Below are positions 18,350 to 26,557 of a DNA stretch of 64,000 nucleotides, in pieces. Under the pieces are notes generated by a model, which worked only from the letters and a program-made list of their open reading frames with translations, searched no databases and was not told where the DNA came from. Both the position numbers and the translations under genes were made by a program. Position 1 is the stretch's first letter; each line of letters begins with the position of its first letter. Origin of the DNA: DATAXI01 sp963756185 (GTDB lineage: Bacteria > Verrucomicrobiota > Verrucomicrobiia > Chthoniobacterales > Chthoniobacteraceae); NCBI GenBank assembly GCA_963756185.1, contig CAVWMS010000004.1, positions 1 through 64,000 on the forward strand. The letters run 5' to 3'.

Positions 18350-19738
18350 CTACTTCGCCCCAAACCCCAGCAGCACCACCGGAATCGTCATGATCAGAAT
18401 CTTGATGTCGAGCCAGATCGACCAGTTGTCGATGTACTTGAGGTCCAGCCGCACCCACTCGCGGAAATCCGTCACCTGGTTGCGCCCGCTCACCTGCCAG
18501 AGGCAGGTCAGCCCCGGTTTCACACTCAGGCGGCGGCGCTGCGCCGTGTTCTCAAATTTTTCCACCTCGTAAATCGGCAGCGGCCGCGGGCCCACCAGGC
18601 TCATGTGGCCCTGAAGCACATTGAAGAGCTGCGGCAACTCGTCGATGCTCCACTTGCGCAGGTAGCGGCCCAGCGGCGTGATCCGCGGGTCGCGCTCGAG
18701 CTTGAACACCGGGCCGCTCATCTGGTTGAAGGCGATCAGCTCCGCCTGCCGCATCTCGGCATCGGTCACCATGGTGCGAAATTTGTACATCGTGAACGGC
18801 TTCCCATGCTTGCCCGCGCGCACCTGCCGAAATAGCGCCGGCCCGGGCGAAGTGAGCCGGATGAGCACGACCGTGACCAGCATGATGAAGGATGCCGGGA
18901 TCAGCAGCACAAAGGCGCCCACGCGGTCGATGACCGCCTTGACCAGCAGCGCCCACGAGATGTCAGGCGTCGTCCGGAAAACCAGCATCGGCCGGTCGCC
19001 AATCGCGTCGAAATCAGGCCGCGCGATCGAGGTCTTGATAAAATCCGCCAGCAGCCACGCCTCGACCCCTTCGACCTCGCACGCGGCGATTGCCTCCTGG
19101 AGCCGGTTCAAATGGCTGTGGCCGCCGGCAAAGATGACGCGCGATACCGAGAGCCGGTGCAGCGCCTCGATCAGCGCCGAGATCGGCTCGGACTCGATGT
19201 CGACCCGGCCCACGATCTCCATCTCGACCAGTTGCTCCGCGGTCAGCGACTTTTCAAGTTGCGCCAGGTCCGCCGGCGTCCCCGCCAGCAGCACGCTTTC
19301 GCGGAACTTCCCGTTCGACGCCCTCCGCCGCAGCCGCGACACCGTAATGCGCTCCCGGACCAACAAAACGATCAGCGCGAGAATCGCGAAAATGATCAGC
19401 ACCGCGCGGCTGGGGAAATTTAGCCGGAAAAAGAAAGCCGACGCCGCGATGAGCAAACCGAGGATCAGCCCGGCCCGGCTGATCTGGACCGTGGACTTCC
19501 AGACATCCTTTTGCAGGACGTTGTGATAAAAGCCCTGCATCTCCAGCACGATCGGGCCGAACGGCATCAACACGAACAGCACCCAGCGGAACTGGTTGAA
19601 GTCCGGAATCTCAATCGCCGCGAACCATCTCGACATGCCGGCCCGGACCACGTGCGCGCCCCAGAACGCCGCAACCAGCCCGATCCCGTCGATGATCTGC
19701 TGAAATTGAAGATTGAGTTCTTGTTTGCGTCCGATCAT
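18350..19738 (-). CDS. Polyprenyl-phosphate sugar transferase (exopolysaccharide initiator)
   Basis: This 462-residue protein has several N-terminal membrane helices, a CoA-binding-like middle, and the C-terminal bacterial sugar-transferase domain. Its hallmark segments are MYKFRTM, KWSIDELPQLFNVLQG, MSLVGPRP and KPGLTCLWQVSGR. It transfers a sugar-1-phosphate from a UDP-sugar to undecaprenyl phosphate, starting lipid-linked glycan synthesis at the inner membrane. Length and layout match the WbaP/WcaJ group. No other polysaccharide genes are adjacent, so it may be an orphan glycosyltransferase gene. The UDP-xylose synthase at 9496-10446 could feed the same glycan. Confidence 0.9.
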   Translation of the reverse strand: MIGRKQELNLQFQQIIDGIGLVAAFWGAHVVRAGMSRWFAAIEIPDFNQFRWVLFVLMPFGPIVLEMQGFYHNVLQKDVWKSTVQISRAGLILGLLIAASAFFFRLNFPSRAVLIIFAILALIVLLVRERITVSRLRRRASNGKFRESVLLAGTPADLAQLEKSLTAEQLVEMEIVGRVDIESEPISALIEALHRLSVSRVIFAGGHSHLNRLQEAIAACEVEGVEAWLLADFIKTSIARPDFDAIGDRPMLVFRTTPDISWALLVKAVIDRVGAFVLLIPASFIMLVTVVLIRLTSPGPALFRQVRAGKHGKPFTMYKFRTMVTDAEMRQAELIAFNQMSGPVFKLERDPRITPLGRYLRKWSIDELPQLFNVLQGHMSLVGPRPLPIYEVEKFENTAQRRRLSVKPGLTCLWQVSGRNQVTDFREWVRLDLKYIDNWSIWLDIKILIMTIPVVLLGFGAK

Positions 19739-19791
19739 GCGTCGTGGGACTGGAATGGCGCCGGCTGGCTCATCGATAAAATTGTAAATTC

Positions 19792-20496
19792 ATGACTCCG
19801 CGTCAAATCGCCATCAGTTTATCACATCCGGGCGTGGTCGGCACCATTCATTGCGCCAGGTCGCTGGCCGCCGCCCGCGGGACCAGCCCCGCCCTTTGCG
19901 ATTGGTTTGAGCTGCGGGTCGACCAGTTTTACCCGGAGCTGGATGCCCTCGAAAATGCCCTGCCGGACCTGGCCTGCCCGCTCATCCTGACCGTGCGCCA
20001 CGCCTCGGAGGGCGGCGCCGCGATGGCCGCCGGCCAGCGCCGGGCCGCATACTCGAGATTCATAAAAGTGGCCGGCCTGGTGGACATCGAATTGCGCTGG
20101 GCCGGCGCCATGGCCGGCGTGATCCGCGAAGCGCGGGCGGCCGGCGCGGGCCTCATCCTTTCCCACCACGATTTTCACGGCATGCCTTCCCCGCGCAAGC
20201 TGGCCGGACTGGCCCGCCGCGCACGCGAGGCCGGGGCCGATGTTTTCAAGGTGGCCGCGATGACCCGGAGCCGCCGCGACGTCCAGACGCTGCTCGATTT
20301 TCTCGCCGATGAGAAGGCGAAGATGCGCCTGGCGGTGATGGGGATGGGGCGCTACGGCAGGCTCTCGAGGGTGCTCCTGGCCGGGGCCGGTTCCTGCCTC
20401 AACTACGGCTACCTGGGAAAACCGAATGCCAGCGGCCAATGGCCGGCGGCCAAATTGAAGGCCGAAATCGCGCAAAAAAGGGCCAAAAACGCTTAA
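19792..20496 (+). CDS. aroD: Type I 3-dehydroquinate dehydratase
   Basis: This 234-residue protein has the type I DHQase pattern: FELRVDQFYPELDAL near residue 39, LTVRHASEGG, the catalytic His in SHHDFHG, and the Schiff-base Lys in ADVFKVAAMT. It converts 3-dehydroquinate to 3-dehydroshikimate in the shikimate pathway. Length is normal and the frame is clean. It is transcribed alone, divergent from the sugar transferase and converging with the response regulator gene. Confidence 0.9.
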   Translation: MTPRQIAISLSHPGVVGTIHCARSLAAARGTSPALCDWFELRVDQFYPELDALENALPDLACPLILTVRHASEGGAAMAAGQRRAAYSRFIKVAGLVDIELRWAGAMAGVIREARAAGAGLILSHHDFHGMPSPRKLAGLARRAREAGADVFKVAAMTRSRRDVQTLLDFLADEKAKMRLAVMGMGRYGRLSRVLLAGAGSCLNYGYLGKPNASGQWPAAKLKAEIAQKRAKNA

Positions 20497-20525
20497 TTTT
20501 AAGCGCAAAAACAGGCCGTTTTTTT
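20490..20525. terminator. Likely bidirectional terminator between aroD and the response regulator
   Basis: A perfect palindrome CGCTTAATTTTAAGCG lies at 20490-20505. It is followed by an A-run, AGGCC and a run of seven Ts. The convergent gene ends (20496 and 20532) support a shared terminator. Sequence-based inference only. Confidence 0.45.
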
Positions 20526-20531
20526 GATCGC

Positions 20532-20927
20532 TCAGGCAGCCGGGGCGGCCGGCGCGGCGGGATTGGCCGGGGTGTTGAGCACCCGCATGACCGCCGAGTA
20601 TATCTCGCTCGGTCCCAGCCCCTTGCTGACGTAACCATTGGCCCCCGCATACCGGGCGGCCTGCATCATCTCCTCGTCGTAGCCGAGGCCGGTGAAAATG
20701 ATAATGGGAAGCTCCAGGTGATGCCCCCGAATAATCGAAATCAGCGAAAGTCCGTCGATTTTCGGCATGCCAATGTCGAGAATGACCGCGTCGCACGGGT
20801 TGAGGTTGAGCCAGGACTCGACTTTGGAGCCATCGGTGAGCGAGGAGCAGGAATGGCCTTTGCTGCGGAGATAGGTGACGAGGAACCGGTTAAGGAGGCG
20901 ATTATCGTCGACGACAAGGAAGTTCAT
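20532..20927 (-). CDS. Single-domain response regulator
   Basis: This 131-residue receiver domain has acidic residues in LVVDDNR (near 5-10), the phospho-acceptor Asp in AVILDIGMPKIDG (about residue 52), and Thr/Gly in IIIFTGLGYDEE. The switch Lys lies in YVSKGLGPSE. No output domain is attached, only an Ala/Pro-rich tail (TPANPAAPAAPAA). It would be a phosphorelay or CheY-type intermediate. No cognate kinase is in the window. Confidence 0.85.
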   Translation of the reverse strand: MNFLVVDDNRLLNRFLVTYLRSKGHSCSSLTDGSKVESWLNLNPCDAVILDIGMPKIDGLSLISIIRGHHLELPIIIFTGLGYDEEMMQAARYAGANGYVSKGLGPSEIYSAVMRVLNTPANPAAPAAPAA

Positions 20928-21041
20928 ATGAGTTGGGATTCTAATGGGCTGAATTCGCCTTCCAAGGTAGCAGGGGGTGTGCCATGAGAATCGCGGGAAA
21001 ACCCTGAATCAGGGGCAGAAAAGCATCGAGAAATTATGAAA

Positions 21042-21893
21042 TCAGCCCAAATGGACGATTTTTCCCAGAAATTCCATGCCGAGATAAAGGCCCCCCGCCA
21101 ACCCGAAATAAAGCACCGCCATCACCAGTCGCTGCCAGGGGGCGCATTCGAAGTAACGCTGCTGCTCGGGGGTCCGCGGCCTGAAGAGGGCTAAAAGCCG
21201 GGGCAAGCTGAGCACGACGATGCCGATGATGAGGCAGGTGGTGAAATTAAAGATGAGGTTGCCCTGGGCGAAACTGTAGGCCATGCGCGCGCCGAAGATC
21301 ACGACGCCAACGAGCCAAAGCCACGGAGAAAGGGCGGTCACGATGCGCCCGCCGTCGAGCGGCACGATGGGGATGAGGTTGAAGAGATTGATGAGAAAAC
21401 CGTAGTAGCAAAGCACCAGGAAAATCGGGTTTCCCGTGTAAAAAAAGCCGCAACCAACCGCGAGAGCCCCAATGCTGCCGAGCAACGGCCCGCCGACCCC
21501 GATGAAGGATTCCACCCAGGCGTTGCGCGGCGCCTCCTTCAACATGATGACCGCGCCCATGAACGGGATGAAATAGGGGAGGCTGACCTTCAGCCCCATG
21601 ATCTTGGCCGCGATGAGATGGCCCATTTCATGGATAAAGATGAGGGCGACAAAGCCGACGGCGAACGGCCAGCCGTAAAAGCGGGCGTAGACCCAGATGT
21701 TTACGAGGATCAGGCCGCCGGACTTGAGAGCGGGCAGAGCGACCTTGATGAAAGGCCAGCAGACCTTGGCAATCGCGGCGAGGGCCGCGAGCACGGGAGC
21801 AAAGAACCGCTTGATCCGCTGCCCGAGGGTGGGGGGGGCGGGCTGGAGAATGACCGGTGGCGGTTGTTGCTGCTGCTGTTGCTGTTCGTTCAT
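21042..21893 (-). CDS. Site-2-protease-like M50 membrane metalloprotease
   Basis: This 283-residue protein starts with a Gln/Pro-rich tail and has several membrane helices. The zinc-binding HEMGH is in the first core helix, and NLIPIVPLDGGR supplies the second catalytic Asp. This is the S2P/M50 family, which cleaves proteins inside the membrane. The specific substrate is unknown. It stands alone between the response regulator gene and a decayed toxin-antitoxin pair. Confidence 0.85.
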   Translation of the reverse strand: MNEQQQQQQQPPPVILQPAPPTLGQRIKRFFAPVLAALAAIAKVCWPFIKVALPALKSGGLILVNIWVYARFYGWPFAVGFVALIFIHEMGHLIAAKIMGLKVSLPYFIPFMGAVIMLKEAPRNAWVESFIGVGGPLLGSIGALAVGCGFFYTGNPIFLVLCYYGFLINLFNLIPIVPLDGGRIVTALSPWLWLVGVVIFGARMAYSFAQGNLIFNFTTCLIIGIVVLSLPRLLALFRPRTPEQQRYFECAPWQRLVMAVLYFGLAGGLYLGMEFLGKIVHLG

Positions 21894-21967
21894 CGGTGCG
21901 GAGGAACATTGACTGATTCCGCTGCGAGGGAAAGGGGGAAAAGGAGAAAGGGACAGAGCGGAAAATT

Positions 21968-22024
21968 CAGCCTGCCGATGATAGCGAGGTTGGAAACCGG
22001 AGAGGTGTTACTGACCACCACCAT
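21968..22024 (-). pseudogene. N-terminal remnant of a PIN toxin
   Basis: Starting at the ATG at 22024, which overlaps the stop of the UPF0175 gene, the frame reads VVVSNTSPVSNLAIIGRL. This is the typical first strand of DUF3368-type PIN toxins. After about 19 residues the similarity ends and the frame runs into unrelated sequence. It is a relic of a toxin partner. Confidence 0.6.
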
Positions 22025-22265
22025 AGGCGAGGTCCGCGGCGAGATCGTCTCCGGTATAATGGCGCGGAATCTCGCGACGGGCGAGTTCTTCCTCCAAACT
22101 GAAACGATCCAGTCCAGCCAGTGCCGCCGCCTGGGCGTGTGTCAACGCCCGGCGGGCGTAGAGCGCACAAGCCAGCTCAATCAGCACCTGGCGCGGAACC
22201 TCAGGTTCCGGGACATGAAAAGCGCCGGCAAGCAGTCCCTCTGGCAAGTCGATGGTCACGCTCAT
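22008..22265 (-). CDS. UPF0175-family antitoxin (second copy, toxin lost)
   Basis: With the ATG at 22265 the protein is 85 residues: SVTIDLPEGLLAGAF, then VLIELACALYARRALTHAQAAALAGL and EEELARREIPRHYTGDDLAADL. This is the UPF0175 layout. Its toxin partner is reduced to the short remnant at 21968-22024. A longer frame reaches 22457 but its first part looks non-coding. This may be an orphan antitoxin protecting against similar toxins, or a relic. Confidence 0.75.
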   Translation of the reverse strand: MSVTIDLPEGLLAGAFHVPEPEVPRQVLIELACALYARRALTHAQAAALAGLDRFSLEEELARREIPRHYTGDDLAADLAYGGGQ

Positions 22266-22515
22266 GCCGTAGTTTACCAGCGTTCCCGGCATCTGCCAGA
22301 CGAATATCGGAAGCACAAGTTGCCGCATAGGGTGTGAATAAGAATCGAAAACGGTTCGCAAGCACCCCATTCTCAAGAGGCTCGTGAAAGATTGGAAATC
22401 ACGGCCGCCGCATCCCGCTCTTCCGAACGGGACGCAAACTTTGGCCGGCATCCCCACGGCATGCGCTTCTTGTGTTGCGCCTTGCGCTTAGCCTCTATTG
22501 CCGTTGGAATTGTCC
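22266..22515. other. Intergenic decayed region
   Basis: No gene is supported between the UPF0175 antitoxin and the duplicated helicase fragment. Its frames look like random GC-rich translation. Confidence 0.35.
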
Positions 22516-22690
22516 TGGGCCGTCTGCTGCTGCCCGGGGCGGTACTCGAAATTCCTCGCCTTCGAGAGGATGCCGCCCGGGGCGAACATCTGGCCGACAC
22601 GGGAAACGAAGTCGCTGGGAATTTGCTCGCGCGATGCGATTGTGGGTGAAGGGGAGGGTAGATGGGAACGGGGAGGATGCACCCTGGTTT
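22516..22690 (-). pseudogene. Duplicated 5' fragment of the DinG-like helicase gene
   Basis: The minus-strand frame reads SREQIPSDFVSRVGQMFAP and continues through LSKARNFEYRPGQQQ. It matches the N-terminus of the intact helicase at 26558-28552 at almost every residue. The similarity also continues for some bases upstream of the start codon, then stops. This is therefore a copied fragment carrying the 5' end and leader, about 6 kb from the parent gene. Confidence 0.75.
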
Positions 22691-22920
22691 TGGGAGTCAG
22701 AGGGCGCCTAAAAACTCAGGGCGCAGCGGTCTGGCTGTGAACCCGTATCGGCTGGCGAGGGCCGTTTTGTCACGATTGAGAATATTGACCCCATTCTCGC
22801 CCCGTTCTCCATTGGCAATCATTGGTGATCGAATTGGATGCTGAGAGAATCATAGCTGTGACATTGGGTTGCCCTATTACTTACCTGTGAATCGTCGAAT
22901 GACGACCCTGTATACGAGAA
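22691..22920. other. Intergenic region, nothing recognised
   Basis: Contains the short repeat near 22677-22699 (see repeat at 11489), and otherwise no gene or structure that I can support. Confidence 0.3.
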
Positions 22921-23460
22921 TCAAGGGCGAGTTTCGAAAAGGTCGTCATCATCTGATACTGGAAGCGTTACACGAGCGCCGTGTGTTACGGGGTAAGCCA
23001 GGGAATGTTTCTCAACGGCTTCGAGAACCTCGTCTTGAAGAATGCGTCCAGAGAGCCATCGTTTTTGCCAGAAAGCAGCCAGCTTTTCTGTCTGCTTTTT
23101 TGTTTTTGTTAGCGGGAGGAAGTATTTTGGACGCTTCGCGAAACCTAGCAGCACCTCACGAAAGTTCTCACACAACGGGACGCCATACACGACACGAGGA
23201 TTTCCATGGCAGAGAAGTTCATCTGTGGGCAAGCCTACTTCAGCGAGGCCGTCTCGCAGTTTCCGCATGAGGGGATTAACGCCCTCGCCGAAAATACTGT
23301 TTACTTTTCGTCCGCCGCCAGCTCGCCCAAGCAGTGTTTCCAGATAGTCAATCGTTACCTTGGAAAAATGGTACGAGCCGTATCCCTTACTCGTACCAAG
23401 ATTGACGTATTCGATGCGAGCGGGCGAATCTTCGCCAAGCGCCTGCAGGGGTAACCGGCT
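22921..23460 (-). pseudogene. 5'-truncated conserved protein, family not recognised
   Basis: A frame of about 180 codons is open from an upstream stop at 23461 to the stop at 22921, but has no ATG until MRKLRDGLAE (23268). The upstream part (RIEYVNLGTSKGYGSYHF, VNSIFGEGVNPLMRKL) looks strongly protein-like and continuous with the lower part (HGNPRVVYGVPLCENF). The true start therefore seems to be lost at the junction with the GC-rich block at 23461-23862. I do not recognise the family and do not assign a function. Confidence 0.45.
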
Positions 23461-23862
23461 TCAGACTCTCCGCTCCACGCACGCGGTCGGAGTGCGGCGG
23501 CTGGCACGGTCACGCCTTGGGGACGGTGCCAGGTGGCGGGAATTCGAAACGGTGCGTCGGGCTGGTGTCTGTCCAGCGAAGCAGACAGTCAACAGACGGA
23601 AGTGCCAATCGAGAGAGGGCGAGAGCCAAGCCGGTCTTTCGGAGGCAGAGGGAACCATGCGGCAGGCCGAAGACTCAGGCGACGAGAGAAAGACGGGCTT
23701 GCGAGCGGTGGGCGGCGGAACGGGGCGTTGCGGAGTGTCCCCGCTCGAAATGGTAGGGCCGGAGGAAGCGAAACAGGCGCGGAGCGGAAGACCTTCCTCT
23801 ATGAATACCCGGAAAGCAAACGGCGTTGACAGGCTGGAATACATGGGTGTATTTCAACCTAT
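23461..23862. other. GC-rich structured block, possibly a group II intron remnant
   Basis: No conserved frame is present on either strand, but several stems are visible, for example CTGGCAC...GTGCCAG near 23500-23535. The block directly abuts the truncated gene at 22921-23460. Its overall look (GTGCG start near 23552, strings of small stems, AGAGGGAACC) resembles group II intron RNA, but I found no clear domain V. This identification is weak. Confidence 0.25.
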
Positions 23863-24183
23863 ATGAAATACGAACCGATGAACTTCGCCGATCTTGCGGC
23901 AACCGATCTCGGAGAGAAACTGTGGGCGTTTCTCACGCGCGCAGACCATGCGCTGATGATGACCACTGCTTCCAAATTACGGAGACCTGCTGTTGAAGGT
24001 GTCGCCGAGGAACTGGTCAAAGAATTTGGAGATTCAATCCGTGAGGATCGGATGAAACAAATGATCGGCCACATGGTGCGCCAGATTATGGAGGCCCACG
24101 GCTATCAGCTTGACACTCAGGGCGTTCCAGTCCGTATTGGAGATCTTTTTAGCAAGGCGTCGCGGTATTGTAGGGCGGCATAA
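23863..24183 (+). CDS. Hypothetical protein of 106 residues
   Basis: The protein starts MKYEPMNFADLAATDLGEKL and reads as a mostly helical, charged domain (SIREDRMKQMIGHMVRQIME) with a distinctive end, VRIGDLFSKASRYC. I do not recognise a family. It lies upstream of the split radC gene on the same strand, with 38 bases between, and may be a remnant of the accessory region. Codon pattern supports a real gene. Confidence 0.5.
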   Translation: MKYEPMNFADLAATDLGEKLWAFLTRADHALMMTTASKLRRPAVEGVAEELVKEFGDSIREDRMKQMIGHMVRQIMEAHGYQLDTQGVPVRIGDLFSKASRYCRAA

Positions 24184-24295
24184 TCGTTGACGATGAGGTC
24201 CATCCGCCATTTTCTGTTCGCATGAGCACCCCTAAGGCCATGTCTCGTGGCATCTCCTCCTGGCCGGAAGAGGAGCGGCCGCGGGAGCGGCTGCT

Positions 24296-25301
24296 TAGAG
24301 CATTTTCTATTTAATCTGTCGCATAATAAGCATGGCGAAAGAAGTTCGCGCATTGCTGGGGTGAGAATGTGTCGAGGGCTTGGGCCGTTGCCTGGAGCAG
24401 TTGGTCCCAGGTTCTTGCGGCAGCTTGGCGCACCAGGGCCTTGAGCTTGGAGAACGCCATTTCGATGGGGTTGAGATCGGGGCTGTAGGCTGGAAGGTAA
24501 ACAGAGTTCCGCCCCACAGGCGGCGATGGCCTCCTTTACCCCGCTGACCTTATGGGAGGCGAGGTTGTCGCAAATCACCAGATCGCCGGGCTGCAGTTCG
24601 GGAGCGAGCACCTGGCGCACATAGGTCAGGAACAGTTCGCCGTCCATTGGACCATCCACCAGCCATGGAGCGCCTATGCCATCGTGGCGCAACGCTGCGA
24701 TGAAAGTGGCACTCTGCCAGTGGCCGTAAGGCACTGCACTCAAGCAGCGCTCGCCGACTTGCGAGCGCCCATAGAGACGCGTCATTTTGGTGTTCAGTCC
24801 GGTCTCATCGAGAAAGACCAGTCTTCCGGGCTCCCAGCCTCCTTGTTTTTGTCGCCAGCTTTGGCGGGCGGCCAGGAGGTCCTCCTGGTCTTGCTCGGCG
24901 GCGCGCAGCGTTTTTTTTATAGCTTAGACTTAGGCGTTCCAAACGATGCCAGAGGGCGGTGTTGCCCACTTTGATGCCCAGATCGCGCAGGATGCGCTCT
25001 CTCAACTCCGCCAAGGTGAGGTCCTTCTTTTCGCCAATCCAGGCTCGCAGGCTCCTGTCGTGGCCTTCCAAGCAACTGCGCCGGTAACCGCCCCGTTGCT
25101 CAGGTTCTACTGCTCCGGTGCTTTGGTACTTCCGCCAGTACCGCTCAACACTGCGCCGCGAGACCCGAAACAACCGGGCTACTTCCTCAGCGCTGTGCCC
25201 ATCCTCTCTGGCTGCAATGATCCGCTCTCGCAGATCATGACTATAGGTTCGCATCCCTCACTATACCACATCCTGCGACAGATTAAATAGAAAATGCTCT
25301 A
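24296..25301 (-). mobile_element. IS630-family insertion sequence
   Basis: The element is about 1.0 kb, with 28-base inverted repeats at 24296-24323 and 25274-25301 that begin TAGAGCATTTTC. TA flanks both ends, the expected target duplication of IS630/Tc1. It interrupts radC. A MITE with matching ends is at 12886-13000. Confidence 0.9.
24311..25254 (-). pseudogene. IS630-family transposase, broken by two frame changes
   Basis: The N-terminal part (25254 downward) starts MRTYSHDLRERIIAAREDGH and carries a winged-helix HTH (EEVARLFRVSRRSVERYW). The frame must change at a run of eight As near 24913-24920 to reach the DDE domain (VFLDETGLN, LVICDNLASH). It must change again near 24507 to reach VYLPAYSPDLNPIEMAF with the last catalytic Glu. 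The first change sits on a homopolymer and could be slippage-based expression, as is known for some IS families. The second is a single added base. The element is probably immobile unless those are sequence errors. Confidence 0.85.
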
Positions 25302-25505
25302 GCCGCGGCGGACCTGCCCTGACTGATGCTGAATTGATCGCGATCCTGCTGCGCGTCGGATTCGCCGGAACAAGCGCCGTCGAACTCGCGCGGCAATTCA
25401 CCTCCTCCACCGGCCCGCGGCTACCCGGGCCTGCGTGCTCCCGCATTCGCGGGATTACTCAGCCCAGGCTGGCATGAGGCGGGCCGTTGGCCCTTCGTGT
25501 TGCGG

Positions 25506-26509
25506 TGTGAGTGTTCTGGCACACCCTCCGGGGTGCGGGCCGTAACCTCACCGGGACCGGGGGTATCATTGCATCCTTCGACAAGCTCAGGACTCCATTT
25601 CAACGCCCCGGCTACCGCTCTTTGAACCCTGCGGGTTCACCGAGTGAATGGGGCCATTATCCGGCGGCTCAATCTGCCGTCGGATTTCTTCGGATGAGGG
25701 CCTGACCAATGGACGCAATGACTTTGGCATCCCTAATTTGTCGCAATTGAGGCTCGCCTTTGGCGCTTGGGGCGTTGGCGGTCGTTGCCTGGGCCTGCGC
25801 CTCTCCTGACCTGTGAGCCAGTTCTCAGGCTATTATGAGGCCGGGCCTTTGGCCCTCCACCCTGGCTGACTTGGGCGGGGTTCCCTGGGGCGTTGCCCCA
25901 GGCTATTATGAAGCCGGGCCTTTGGCCCTTCGGATTGCGGTGTGAGTGTTCTGGCACCCCTCCGGGGTGCGGGCCGTAACCTTACCGGGACCGGGGATAT
26001 CATTGCATCCTTCGACAAGCTCAGGACTCCATTTCAACGCCCCGGCTACCGCTCTTTGAACCCTGCGGGTTCACCGAGTGAATGGGGCTATCATCCGGCG
26101 GTTCAATCTGCCGGAGGGTTTCTTCGGATGAGGGCCTGACCAATGGACGCAATGACTTTGGCATCCCTAATTTGTCGCAATTGACGCGCGCCTTTGGCGC
26201 TTGGGGCGTTGGCGGTCGTTGCCTGGGCCTGCGTGCTCTGGCATTCGCGGGATTACTCAGCCCAGGCTGGCATGAGGCGGGCCGTTGGCCCTCCACCCTG
26301 GCTGACTTGGGCGGGGTTACCTGGGGCGTTGCCCCAGGCTATTATGAGGCCGGGCCTTTGGCCCTTCGGATTGAGGTGTGAGTGTTCTGGCACCCCTCCG
26401 GGGTGCGGGCCGTAACCTCACCGGGACCGGGGGTATCATTGCGTCCTTCGACAAGCTCAGGACTCCATTTCAACGCCCCGGCTACCGCTCTTTGAACCCT
26501 GCGGGTTCA
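25506..26509. repeat. 436-bp tandem repeat, 2.3 copies
   Basis: A core beginning GTGAGTGTTCTGGCA occurs at 25506, 25942 and 26378, exactly 436 bases apart. Each core runs about 133 bases to CCCTGCGGGTTC. The 303-base stretches between are mostly shared but have patches that differ. Region 25420-25505 resembles the later part of a unit. No gene is supported here; the frames translate to low-complexity sequence. It separates the truncated radC from the DinG-like helicase. Confidence 0.7.
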
Positions 26510-26557
26510 TGCGCTTGGCGCGGGTTTCAAAGCCACGTTCATATTTATGGGAGGAGG

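Larger units (their letters stand above)
24222..25420 (+). pseudogene. radC: radC 5' portion split by the IS630 element and truncated
   Basis: Codons from the ATG at 24222 read MSTPKAMSRGISSWPEEERP and run to the insertion at 24296. After the element (from 25302) the frame resumes as SRGGPALTDAELIAILLRVG and GTSAVELARQF. Joining through the TA target restores RERLLSRGGPALTDAELIAI, the classic RadC N-terminal helix-hairpin region. The coding sequence ends near 25420 where repeat DNA begins, so the JAB metalloprotease-like C-terminal domain is missing. The gene is therefore broken twice. Confidence 0.8.

Noticed and set aside
25506..26509. Possible short peptides encoded in the 436-bp repeats
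   Set aside because: The frames differ in each copy and read as low-complexity sequence; repeat DNA is the better explanation.
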